A stretch of DNA of 64,000 nucleotides, from assembly GCF_932526225.1 (NCBI RefSeq), contig NC_064045.1, positions 3,077,998 through 3,141,997 of the forward strand, written 5' to 3'. The notes beneath the pieces were generated by a model that was given only the letters and a program-made list of their open reading frames with translations, ran no database searches and was not told where the DNA came from. The position numbers and the translations under genes are program-made. This document shows positions 25,393-37,100 of the stretch, in pieces; within the stretch, counting starts at the first letter, position 1, and each line of letters begins with the position of its first letter. Source of the stretch: Nematostella vectensis (Eukaryota > Cnidaria > Anthozoa > Actiniaria > Edwardsiidae).

Positions 25393-25625
25393 ACACACCT
25401 TTGTTATTGTTTTTATCTAATATTGGAATGTGTAAAAATCTCGAAAAAAAAATCACATCTCAAAACAAATTTTAATACTTCATTTAAAAAATTCAATCAA
25501 AAATATCATATTGGTCCCAAAAATTAGCCGATGGAAATGGATGCTTTTTCACACTTACCCAGGCTGACAAAAGATTTAAATGAGTTTAAGATAATGGAAG
25601 TTGTTCTCTCACGGCTCTCACTGTG
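25393..25625. repeat. Dispersed repeat, copy 1
   Basis: Shares ordered blocks with 39545-39745, including ACACCTTTGTTATTGTTTT, AGCCGATGGAAATGGATGC (AGCCGAAGGAAAATGATGC there) and TTACACTT. The copies are diverged with many indels. Family unknown, no coding signal. Confidence 0.6.
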
Positions 25626-25999
25626 CCTTTCAGCCAGGTTTTCTCGTTCGTCCCTCACCCGGTAATCTCTTTTAACTACCCGTCAGAAATCAAATGGTCG
25701 GTCCCTAATTTAATGCCAAATGAAATCCCTATAGTCAAACCTTTAACCCGAGCGCTTGACCGGGTTTCCTGTGGAGGGCATACGTTCATCAGGGACACAG
25801 GCGAACCACGTATAACACCACGGACTAAACAAATTAATGGCGTGATATTCTCGAACCCTCTCCTGCCTCTATTTAACAATTAGACTACGGGTTCGAGTTT
25901 TCTATGAGTCAATAGATAGTCAACGAGGTGCGTAGCGCCGAGTATTTGGCTTATAGGAAACGAGAACGAGTAGAGCAGTCTTCTGGAATATTGTCAACT

Positions 26000-26325
26000 G
26001 CTATTAACTATGTACTAGCTCTGGTGTGTGAAATGGGTAGTCACGCAATATAAACTCGTTACAGTAGTCATCTATAACCTTGTTAATATTAACGGCTATT
26101 ACTATGTTTAGTTCTAGCTCTGGTGTGTGGAGGGTAGTCACGCAATATATACTCGTTACAGTAGTCATCTATAACCTTGTTAATATTAACGGCTATTACT
26201 ATGTTTAGTACTAGCTCTGGTGTGTGAAATGGGTAGTCACGCAATATAAACTCGTTACAGTAGTCATCTATAACCTTGTTAATATTAACGGCTATTACTA
26301 TGTCTAGTCCTAGCTCTGGTGTTGT
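26000..26325. repeat. About 107-bp tandem repeat covering the NUBP1 stop codon
   Basis: Three units plus a partial, sharing TAGCTCTGGTGTGTG, GTAGTCACGCAATATA, CTCGTTACAGTAGTCATC and TTAATATTAACGGC. The rightmost partial unit contains the antisense of the last NUBP1 codons and its TAG. The other units repeat that codon text in the presumed 3' UTR. Confidence 0.92.
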
Positions 26326-29300
26326 GACGCCACGCAGTACTTCACGATTTCTGTCAAAGACAAAACGAATAATGTAAGGGTAAGCATTATTGTGGCTCGA
26401 ACTATAAGAAAAAAAAAACTAAAATATGAGGAGGTCCTTTCCTAATGTGTAATGTGTAGTGTGTAATGTAAAATGTGTAGGGCTAGATAAGATGATTTTC
26501 ATAATTTTACATAGTTGTAAGGTATAGCTTTTATGTTGAAAATAAATCGATACTATTTGCATGGCCGTTTTTTTTTTACGTATTACGTATTCTAAGAATG
26601 TTACCACGATGTGCGTACTTTCTATGATGTCTTTATACGATGACGTGGCGGGAGAGTCTGGTATTTCACTCAGGAATGACTTCCCCTCATCACACGCACG
26701 ACCTGGAAACGACAGGCGTGTGAAAACACGCTCGCAAGTCAACATAAGGGATGGTGGGAAAACACGCTCGCAAGTCAACACAAGGGATGATGGGAAAACA
26801 CGCTCGTAAGTCAACGCAAGGGACGATGGGAAAACACGCTCGCAAGTCAACACAAGGGATGAAGCTGTACTTTAGACGTGAGACTATCACAAAAAGTTGC
26901 GAGGCTATCGAGGAAGTTGGCGGAAATAGCGCACAGTCGTCGAGTGATCGCTTACAAGTCGCTAATTGATCGAGCACATGTCGCTGACTGATCGAGCACA
27001 AGTCGCTGACTGATCGAGCACAAGTCGCTGACTGATCGTTTAACAGCGGGACAGTGAACAGTGAACACAACCGAGAACGTGTCGCGAGATCTCTTCCATA
27101 TAAGCAGCTGAATGATCGTGCAAAGAAGAAGTATAGGCCGGTTTAACAACAATATCGCAATGAGATATCAGGACAAATTGCAGGTTTGAATCAGCCTTAC
27201 CTATGCGAGGATCGAGGGGGATACGCCCAAGAAAAGGAACCTTCATTTCCACCGCCATTTTTTCAGCACCTCCTGTTGTTGGTGGGAATATCTGAGATTC
27301 CTTCTGCAAATACAGGGTGTCTTGTGAACGTATGTGGCAAACGGTACAAGGTTTTACAACAACAACAACAAAAAAAAAAATCAAGAAAAAATACAGTTAA
27401 CCGGTCAAGAAAAAACAGTTATCGGGTCAAGGAAAAAAAAGTAAAAATACAGTTATACGGTCAAGAAAAAACAGTTATGCGGTTAAAAAACAGATAAATG
27501 GTCAAGAAAAAACAGTTCTACGGTAAAAAAAAGTTAAACGGTCAAGAAAAAACAGTTCTACGGTAAAAACGGTTCTACGGTTAAAACAGTTATGCAGTCA
27601 AGGAAAAAGAACCCAGTTGTACTAGGATTACCTTGCAATTGGGGCATACGAAAACACTCATATTCTCAACAACACCAATAACAGGAAGCCGAACTTTCTT
27701 GCAAAAACTGATCTCTTTGCGAACGTCAAGGAGGGAAACTTCCTAAACAGAAAGTAACAGCGTTGTTTTATTTAAAGAAAATCAGGAATCATGACTACAC
27801 TCAAAAGTACTTTGCTGCAGCCAGTGGCGGATCTAGGGGGAGGGTTAGGGGGTTTAAACCGCCCCCCCCCCTTTGGGATGCCAAAAACAAATGACCACCT
27901 CCCCTCTTTGTCACTGAGTCAAACCCCCCCTTAAGCGAAAAGCTTGACCCTTCCAGGCAACAGTATCCCCAAGTCATTGGAAGTCTTACAAAGGACAAAA
28001 TTATTGTAGAGAATTATCATTACTGTAAATTCACCATTATCATGCCCGTAGCCTGGATTTTGGGCGAGGGGGTTCGTCTACCAATTTAGCGGACCATTTT
28101 CTCTCGCCCTAGCTCTCAGTAATACTCAATTTTCCTTCATTAGAGCACACCTTAGAGTCGAGTCTTCCGAACCCCCCTGGCAACGGGCCTGATTATCAAC
28201 ACCTTCATGACCATTATTTATGTTGTTTGAATCATCATCATCATCATCATCTATCAAGCATTCATCATTATCATCATCCTCATAATCATTATAACCACAA
28301 GTGGCCATCAATGTCATAACCACCACCACCATCATAATTATCCCCATAACCATCATCACCTTGAGTGGCATTTCTTAAGTCATCACTATCATCTATCTAG
28401 TAATCATCATTACCATCATCATCACCACCACAATCATCATTTCTCTCGCATGGTTCCACATTATACCTGTGGAGTGGTAACAACCACAGCCCCATCCACT
28501 TCTGTCTGGTTGAGATACTGGATGATTGACAAGTGCTCATCCGATGTGCCAGGGGGGGTGTCCACAACCAGGAAGTCAGCATCACCCCAGTCGACATCTC
28601 TCAGAAACTGTTTAATAAGACCTGTAAATAAACAAAACAAAATAATGGCTTAAATCAATATTGTAAATCAGTATTGTAAGCTTATAGAATTCTCAAAGGT
28701 CCTATAAACACCCCCTGGGTCATTTTTGGGGATATAATAGAAAATCTGGCGTAGAATACCAATATCAAGGTTTTTTTTGCCCGCTTCTGCCTTTAAGTTT
28801 ACCATTATACACAATGTATTGCTATGGTGACAGCTTTCAGTAACAGCAAAAGTAACAAATATTGTCAAATTGTAAAGCATCTTTGCTGTATATAAGCCTC
28901 AACAATGTCTCTAAAAGATGAATTTAGACCTTTTTTCTGATAAAAACACTGGAAATGCATGAACAGAAAGACAGGTTGTCAGGCTAATTCTATTTAAATG
29001 TGAAATGTGTTTTTGTGATGCGATATTTGTGGAGCACTCGATGTGTTTACTTAGAAAGCCAAGACAAGTTACATTGTCACATTAGGCCTGCTAGCTCAAC
29101 TGGACTGTCATAAACTTTTAGAAGATATCTCTCGAAGCATCCCATGAAATGGCAGCAAAACTAAAATGATCTTCAGCCTTTACATTAAAGCCGCATTGTC
29201 ACCAGTTTACTTCCGGTGGATTACTTAACAATCTCCGATGATTTTTAACGGAAAACACGAAAAATATTTCAAAATATTGAAAGCAATGTGTATATTGCAA

Positions 29301-32300
29301 GTTTCTTCGAGGATGTGATTGATAATTTAGAGCGGATGGCATGTTAAATATCTCGGATTCTAATAGATTCTTTTGTCTTTTAATGGTTGAGATCTCCGTC
29401 GGACCTCCGGAAGTGAACTGGTGACAATGCGGCTTTAACTGAGCGTAGCCATAACAGGTGCTATGGGGTATGCCACCTACTAACAGCCTTGCTCTAGCTA
29501 TGTATTATAAAGAATGGATGCTGACATGCTAGGCGAAAAGTGCTATCCATTAATGAAAATCCATTCTGTGAAGTGCATATAATTTGGCTATAAAGACACA
29601 TTTGTTCTGGCAAGCCTACAATGTATAAAGTAGTCTTAATTGATTAATTTCTATATGTAAGTTTTTGTTTTTTCTGTTTCATTTTATTTAGCAAGTTAGA
29701 ATATGTACACGAAATTTAATCGCTTTATAAATAAATATATTATTATTATTGTATTATTATATTATTATGCTCAATAGGTAATCCTTAGCAATGATCAAGT
29801 TCTTGTTTTACCATTTTTCTTTGGTCCCCTCCATATTACTGCATCAGTTGGTTTGGCGAGAAGAAATCCCACAGACATCACTCCAAGGTTGTCCTCAACA
29901 TACTAAAGGTTAATGATGAAAAACAAGCTATTATTCAAGTAAATAACTTCACATTAAGGGTGCCATTTTAAAAACACAAAGGACATCCCAACCAGGCATT
30001 CCTATTTAACAAATAAATCCCTTTTCTGTGTGCATCTGTCCTCTAATAGATGCACAGATGACACTACAAATGTGTCGCGAACAAAAAAGTATGCAACGAG
30101 ACCTAATTGAGTTGTGTGAGTGTTGTTCATGACATGCTGTGATGTCTTCTGTGCATCTATTACAGGAAAGATGCACAAAAAATAAGATCTATTTGTTTTA
30201 TACAACATTACATATAAGTTTTGGGAGTGTGCACACGCTGACACCAAGCATGCATGTGTCCTCTAATAATACATGGACCAATCAGAGCATACAATTTATG
30301 TGTGTCGTTGTATAAAGTCATCTATAAAACTAAACACAAATGAATTAAACATATAAAGACATAAATTAATCAGTAAATAATTAAACACATAAAAAAATAA
30401 ATAAATAACTAAATAAATACATAACATGCCTAATAAAGGCTACATTAAGAAAAAAGGACAAAGGACACCCAAGACATTACTACAAAGTTATCCTCTACAA
30501 TACTGAACACAGCTATTTCCAATGCACGAAAGAAACCTCCTTTGAATAACAAACCTTACCACAGGGGACCAGCCAGAGCCGCTTTGATGAACCTACGTAC
30601 ATTACAAATATATTAATCATTGTTTCTCTTAACATTGGTGAATAATTGTCACAATAAAGAAAAAAGGTGATACCTGCTCTCCCTGTAAACCAAACACTGT
30701 AGGAATTGAAGGACCACAAATATCAATATCCAAAACTGCAACCTGAAAATTAAAACATACAGTGCAAATAAAGATCATATCCTGACATGAATGTGATTGA
30801 CATAATAACTCAGCCAGTCAGAACCCCTTGCAGATACATGCTGACATTAACTTCCTACAAGCCATTGATTAGGGAAAACTGTCAACTAATACATAATACA
30901 AAGCAACCACAGAGTATTTTTTAAATCTGCTAGATTTTGCCATCTTTGTGGATTTTAGTGGAAAAAAGTCTGCATACTAAAAATATGAGAAGAGAAAAAG
31001 ACCAGAAAACAGCTGGCAAATACCCGCAGTCGGCCGCTATTTTAAACCCTGCAGAGGTTTCTCAACATTTAATGTCTGTCTGCATACCTGTCTGTCCTCA
31101 TCAGCAGCTAACCCATGGGCCAGATGGGCTGTAAATGTGCTTTTGCCAACACCCCCCTTTCCAGATAGAACCAGAATTTTGTGTTTTACAGAGGAGAGTC
31201 TCTCTTTAATTTTGCCAAGGTCTGTATACAAGATAACAGTAAAATTGACAGAAGTACATATCAATTAACAAAAACAATAATAACTCATCTATTCCAATTA
31301 TAAAATGCTTTAAGATTCAGAATCAGATAATCTAATTACTTGTGGTAAGCTTAGGAGTTGAAAATTTGCTATTTTCTAGGTTAAACTTTACTGCTAATGA
31401 TCTGAATAAGCCCACAGGGCACTTTAATTTTTCCAGTTTTTTTTGGGGGGGGGGTGCTTATTGAAGAGGGTGCGCTTATTTGGGGAGGGGGTGCTAATTT
31501 CATTTTGGCAGAAATATACCAGCACCTGAATCGATTGAAAACAATGGAGCTTTTGTTTGAATATTTTAGGGGTGGGGCAGGGGGCCCTTATTGGGGAAGG
31601 GGCACTTACTTCAAAATTTCAGGTAGAAGGGGGGCACTTATTCATACCTGTCAACCTCCGAAAATCTCAAGGCTTGAGAATTTTTTGGGGGAGGGGTGGG
31701 GTATATTCATTATTGGGGGAGGGGTGGGTTTAACTTGCAGGAGATTGCTGTATTGAAAGCTCTTACAACAAATCCACTTATAGATCTCACGAGGGTGTTA
31801 AATTGCACTATGCAAGGGAATTATTGTTTCAAATATTTTGATAGAAAATAGGCAAAATGACAATATTCTATAGAAAAATCGCTAAAAACCTGGAGATTAG
31901 GTGCTCAACGCGGGAGAAGGGGTCCAAAATCTTGAGACTCCCGCCTAATACAGGAGAGTTGACAGGTATACTTATTGAGAGGGCACTCATTACAGTAAAT
32001 GATAATTTGATATAAAATTTTTCTATATAAGGATATATGCTCCATATCCCTTGTCAGGAAAAGAATAAATCTGGAGATAGGAAAAATTTTGATCTGGGTC
32101 TTTGTTCATCTTTATTATTGTTACCTGGGTCTGGAGGTGCCGGCTTGCTGGATGCACAAATTTGTTGGTTTGGGCATCCCTGACATGCTGATACTTTTCC
32201 TGCCTTGTCACTCTCTGTACCTGGACAATCTGATGGGACAAGAAACACCATGATCACATGATACCCCATGATCACATGATACACCATGATACACCATGGT

Positions 32301-33932
32301 CACATGATACACCATGATCACATGATAACAAGATACACCATGATAACAAGATACACCATGATCACATGATACACCACGATCACATGATACACCACGATCA
32401 CATGATACCCCATGATCACAAGATACACCATGATCACATGATACACCATCATCACAAGATACACCATGATCACAAGATACACCATGATCACATGATACAC
32501 CATGATCACATGATACACCATGATCACATGATACACCATGATCACATGATACACCATGATCACATGATACACCATGATACCATGATACACCATGATCACA
32601 TGATACACCATGATCACATGATACACCATGATCACATGATACACCATGATCACAAGATACACCATGATCACAAGATACACCATGATCACATGATACACCA
32701 TGATCACATGATACACCATGATAACAAGATACACCATGATAACAAGATACACCATGATCACATGATACACCATGATCATATGATACACCATGATAACAAG
32801 ATACACCATGATCACATGATACACCATGATCACATGATACACCATGATCACATGATACACCATTATAACAAGATACACCATGATAACATGATACACCATG
32901 ATCACATGATACACCATGATCACATGATACACCATGATACACCATGATCACATGATACACCATGATCACATGATACACCATGATCACATGATACACCATG
33001 ATCACATGATACACCATGATCACATGATACCCCATGATCACATGATACACCATGATCACAAGATACACCATGATCACAAGATACACCATGATCACATGAT
33101 ACAACATGATCACATGATACACAATGATCACAAGATACACCATATCACAAGATAAAAGATGACGGCACCCATTAAACGTCATGGTCGCTATTTTGTTGCT
33201 TGCAGAAATCATGTTTCTTGCAGCTCTTTCGTTCTCTTTAAAGATATCAAATTCTGATTAACATGAATAGTGTAAAGACAACTAAATTTTCAATCTTTCC
33301 TGGTGACTGGACAGAAAAGAAATGGGGACTGGAAAGATTTGGAAGCAAAAACGTTTTCAAGTTTTGTTATTTTTATGCTCGCGCTAAAGAATAGCGCCAT
33401 TTTAAATGAGCGTGCGCATATATTGGATATTATTTTTCGCTGCAAAAATATGCAAATTAAAAATCGAAATTGTGCAAACAGAACAAGTCGTTGTCTCCGC
33501 GTTCCTGATATTGTTTTTACTGAGGAAAATACCCACCCACGCGCTCCTATCAGGGAAAATCAAAGAGGGCGACTTGGGGCAAGTCTACATGAGATACAAC
33601 TTTGAAGTTACAATGACAATTACCAGGAGCAGTTACAGGGTACACTTCCGCACAAGCACCGTACATTACAGCTCGACCAAGAAAACCGTGAACACTGGAA
33701 ATATGTATGGAATGTTTGTTCCGACCAATCACTCGCGAGATATTCAAACAGTCAACTGGAAACATGTCTCAACAAGTCTCAGTGTCTGAATGCTCGCGTC
33801 TGATTCGTCAGAAGACAATAAACATTCACGTTTTAACTGGTTGCGCTGTAATAATATTAATTCTCTAAAGTAAGTAAATTGTAATGGTGTTGACATCTTA
33901 CGTTCAGGAGCATCTTTCGGTACGTCCGCCAT
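26310..33932 (-). CDS. NUBP1: NUBP1: cytosolic Fe-S cluster scaffold P-loop ATPase, 11 exons
   Basis: Exons, minus strand: 33932-33902, 32229-32125, 31221-31088, 30742-30674, 30592-30560, 29902-29812, 28621-28467, 27742-27632, 27303-27201, 26702-26619, 26350-26310. All junctions are in phase and give 318 aa, close to the roughly 320 aa usual for the family. The N-terminus has the Fe-S ligand pattern C-x13-C-x2-C-x5-C in exon 2 (CPGTESD...[10 protein letters not shown]). Exon 3 has the deviant Walker A loop [10 protein letters not shown], exon 4 LDIDICGPS, exon 7 [14 protein letters not shown], exon 8 the C-terminal CPNC pair, and exon 9 [16 protein letters not shown]1 forms a scaffold with NUBP2 for cytosolic and nuclear Fe-S protein assembly (CIA pathway). 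The start at 33932 lies in AAGATGGCGGAC and faces UBFD1 across a short shared promoter. The last exon (13 codons) is small but in phase and family-like (KIVKYC). An alternative is reading through exon 10 to a stop at 26419, giving an unlikely low-complexity tail. Confidence 0.95.
26737..27045. repeat. 36-bp tandem (4 units) and 22-bp tandem (3-4 units) in NUBP1 intron 9
   Basis: The 36-bp units read GGGAAAACACGCTCGCAAGT plus CAACACAAGGGATGAT and start about 15 bp from the exon 10 acceptor. The 22-bp units at about 26963-27037 read GATCGAGCACAAGTCGCTGA-type text. Both are intronic, and the protein-like frames over them are artefacts. Confidence 0.92.
28044..28189. mobile_element. Short MITE with GCCCGTAGCC ends
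   Basis: Left end GCCCGTAGCCTGGATTTTG. The right end, reverse-complemented, begins GGCCCGTTGCCAGGGGGG. It is about 146 bp, G/C-skewed, and related by its termini to 7384-7519. It lies in NUBP1 intron 7, followed by a CAT-rich simple region (28200-28440) that runs up to exon 7. Confidence 0.5.
29185..29438. mobile_element. 254-bp MITE with TTAA duplication and 30-bp inverted ends
   Basis: TTAA on both sides. Inside them, AGCCGCATTGTCACCAGTT and the continuing ACTTCCGG are matched in inverted orientation by CCGGAAGTGAACTGGTGACA and ATGCGGCT. The termini are near-perfect. A TTAA site again points to a piggyBac-type mover, but the ends are unrelated to the 8033/11664 family. It is in NUBP1 intron 6. 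Confidence 0.85.
31644..31970. mobile_element. MITE with ATACCTGTCAAC ends, copy 3
   Basis: Left ATACCTGTCAACCTCCG and right GGAGAGTTGACAGGTAT form inverted ends. The interior holds CTCCCGCCTAATACAGG, like the 16207 and 21053 copies, plus a G-rich insertion. It is in NUBP1 intron 2. Confidence 0.7.
32240..33155. repeat. 18-bp minisatellite, about 50 copies, in NUBP1 intron 1
   Basis: Consensus ATGATCACATGATACACC, with AACA or TACC variants. The unit length is a multiple of three and free of stops in several frames, so long open frames exist on both strands (for example 32208-33212 minus). These are repeat artefacts lying between NUBP1 exons 1 and 2. Confidence 0.97.
33657..33872 (+). repeat. 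Dispersed repeat, copy 2 (about 215 bp)
   Basis: Second copy of the family at 5736-5955, in the same orientation. It sits in NUBP1 intron 1, 30 bp from exon 1 and close to the shared promoter. Confidence 0.8.
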
Positions 33933-34180
33933 CTTAGGGTCACTCGTGGTCAGCGGAGTACGACCACAGGAAGCCCGTGCCGTACTATTAATCTTGCCAA
34001 AATGTTTTTTGAAACTAATGATGCAACAAATTTTTTTTTTTTTAAAGTTAGATTTTTAACACTGTTTCAAATAAGCTTTGGCGAAATAGTAGAAGCTTTT
34101 TGTGGACAAGGGCTGTTTTTTTAGTGTGAGATTCTGGGGTTATCTGCGGTACTGTCATGCGCACTGCGTGCTGAGTCAAA
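33933..34180. promoter_or_regulatory. NUBP1/UBFD1 bidirectional promoter
   Basis: The two start codons are 248 bp apart and point away from each other, so both promoters must lie here unless there are upstream non-coding exons. Each start sits in a YY1/TISU-like context: AAGATGGCGGAC for NUBP1 and AAAATGGCGGAAG for UBFD1. There is also an NRF1-like CATGCGCACTGCGTG at 34157-34171. No TATA box is seen. These motifs suggest housekeeping expression with very short 5' UTRs (inference). Confidence 0.7.
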
Positions 34181-37100
34181 ATGGCGGAAGAGGAAAGCAC
34201 TGTAAATGGTAAGTGGTGTTGAAATTACGAGAAAAAGAGAGTGTCAGAGGCAGATTGTGATATAACCACATGTGATTACAGCTTGTTCGATGGATTGCGA
34301 TACCAGGCAAGAAAATGCCACTTCAAACGAGGCGGCGCTGTCAGAAAATCAAATTACAGATGAAGAAGAAATCGTTTCCCCGAAAGAACAACAAAGCGTC
34401 GAAGAAAAAGAGGCGGACACATCCGATAAAGCTAAATCTGCCGCAGAAATGGTGAATTTTCGCGTGTGTTGGAATAAGAAGAATTACGATGTAACCTTTG
34501 ATTTGGACAAGAGCGTAGACAAATTGAAAGAGCACATCGAAGAGTTGACAGGTAGGTCGCTTACGTGGTAAGCTTTGCCGACAAAATTGTCATACGATTA
34601 TCAAGGGAAGTAGAAAATTTGCCTTTCTACATTATTTTTCTAAACATTCTTTGTTATTCATCCCTTCATTGTTGTAAATTTTTTACCACCAACACATACT
34701 GTTCAGCCAATGTGTTAGATGACGGTACAGTAATGGTGTATTGTGTTATTGTTAGATGACGGTACAGTAATGGTGTATTGTGTTAGTGTTAGTATTGGGG
34801 GTTGATGTTATGGGTGGTGGGAAGGCTGTGAGGAAAAAGTTGTTTGAAAAAGACTTTGAGTGACGGGATAAGCAAAACATTTAATAAATAAAACTTTCAA
34901 TTTAGATTTTTATTCTCAGGTTTACCAGTTGCAATGCAGAAGTTAATGTACAAAGGTAATACAACTAAATCTTGAATTTTCTATCACTGATCTTATCAAG
35001 TGTTCCATTAAGTATGTCATATGGTTTAGATAATAAGTTTTGTTTGTGATTTATTTGTGACCAAATTATATTCTTCCTTCCAATTATATTTTCATTATTT
35101 TCATAAATTTGACTGTTACCATTCTGAAATGCTTGTCTATTACTTGGTCTACCTGTGGAACAATTTCTTGGACTTCCTGTGGATTTTGGTCCCATGGTTT
35201 GGACTTAACCCATTCTTCCCCAGTTATTGAACTGTTGGTTGACAATTGTGTGTTTTACGTTCCTAAGATAATTTTTTTGGTGCTGAAATGTTTTTCAATT
35301 TTTTTTGTACATTTGCAATTCTGTCTCTTTTTTACGAAGTAACAGAAATAATTCAGAGTGACTAAAACAGCTTAGAGTAGCAATTTGTTTGGGATTTGAG
35401 TAGCAGGAGAGGTTAGTAAGACAGTACACTGTCAAACTACAGTACTGTTTTTTTATGAAGTCAGGATATTTACTTAAACAACATTTACTGTACAGTATTG
35501 CAATCTAACGCTCATACAACCGCTTTTAGATCTTCTAACTTCTACAGTTACTTCTAAACTCTGAAATAAAGTAGCCCGAGTGGACCCAAACTAGTGTATG
35601 TAGTTTATTTAGTAACTATTTATAAAGCAATTTTATATTTTTAAAATCATATCTACTTCCAGGTCTTTTAAAAGATGGCACAAAAACGCTTCGGGATGTG
35701 AAAATTACCAAAGGTACCAAGATGATGGTGGTTGGCTCGACTATAAATGATGTTTTGAAGGTGACGCCACCCTCTCCTAGTCAACTTAAGGAGGAAAAAA
35801 CAACAGCAAGTAAGTTTTGTTGATGTTTTACCAAATGTATTGAGGTACAGGAAATTTTCTGTGTGAAGCATCAAAATTTAAGTAAAAAAATATTGAAACA
35901 CCTTACCCCTTATGAGCCTTTTTGTTTTCCGTTCTATACCTCCCTACCCACTACCTCCTTCCTAATCTTCCAATTCACCCTATATGCCATGGTAAGAACA
36001 ACTGCATCACTATCTTGGACACTCCTCGTAGTCAAACTCCACTGACTTTAGCATTATCCCCACAATTACCCTCTTGCCCTCACCCCTGCCACCTACCTCT
36101 ACCCGTATCACAACCATTATCCCCCTTTTATGTCCCCCTTCTCCCCAGGTGCCATGGTACGAATACCCGCTTTTAACCAAAAACTAAACCCTGTACTAGA
36201 ACACACATGAGACTGCTTAACCTTTCAAAGAGCTCTATGAAATATTCTATTCCTTATTTACCATAATTTATTATACATTTATGTGCATGTTTATGAACTT
36301 TTGTTGTTTTCATTATATTTTAACTCACTTCTTTCTCCACCAGCATGTACACCTTACCCCTTATCAGCCTTTTTGTTTTCTGTTCTATTCCCCCCTACCC
36401 ACTACCTCCTTCCTAATCTTCCCATTCACCCTATACGCCATGGTAAGAACAACTGCTCTTAACCAAAAACATGTACATAACAGTCAAGTGGTTAAGTAAA
36501 GGTTGATGTTTTATTCAGTAGTATAATGTGAACAAGACAATTAAATAATACATACATACACATGTGCTAAGTGCAAAAACCATTCAAATGTGAAAGATGG
36601 CCATTGACAAATAAGAATAAGTAGTGATGAGCTGGTCTGGACTTGTTATTCCTCTAAACATTGAATGAAAATCCACACGAAGTTCATTTGTTGCTCTGAA
36701 TTCAGTCCTTGGATCATCCTGATCATCGGCAAGCAGATTATGATCGTGTCACCTCTCAGTGTGCAAATGCCATACAATGCAATCATGTTATACCAGCCTC
36801 TGTAACTCACAGCCTGTCTGGCACTGATATTTTGTTGTGCTTTAGGTTGACATATTGTGTTTGCATGTTCACAATTTTAAAGATAAACTGGTTTGGTGTT
36901 TTGACTGTACCATTTTCAGGTGCTGCTAAAGAACCATTCTGCAAACAAAAGGTGAGGGCGCTTGTCTTGCTAGTTCCAGATACTGTATTTGATTGTTTTA
37001 GTGAACTCATTAACCCTGTGTGACTCAGGTTCTTGTATTGCAAGGACTTTGACATCATACATACATACATACTTTTGCATTGACACCTTTGGTGAAGTGG

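Larger units (their letters stand above)
23042..26309. other. Intergenic region between FOXRED2 copy B and NUBP1
   Basis: 3.3 kb between the FOXRED2 5' end and the NUBP1 stop, both on the minus strand, so it should hold the FOXRED2 promoter. No supported coding exon. It contains a 32-bp tandem (23655-23745), a 25-bp AT-rich tandem (23845-23935), and a hairpin with TGTATAGCCTA arms (24026-24063). It also contains a dispersed repeat (25393-25625) and the NUBP1-end tandem array. Short open frames at 24267-24470 and 24580-24780 lack any recognisable similarity. Confidence 0.6.

Noticed and set aside
26419-26618. Read-through extension of NUBP1 exon 10 to a stop at 26419
   Set aside because: The GT at 26618 joins in phase to a family-like last exon (26350-26310), giving the expected protein length. 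The extension is low-complexity.
32208-33212. 334-codon minus-strand and 193-codon plus-strand open frames
   Set aside because: Translation of the 18-bp array in NUBP1 intron 1; the period is divisible by three, which removes stops.
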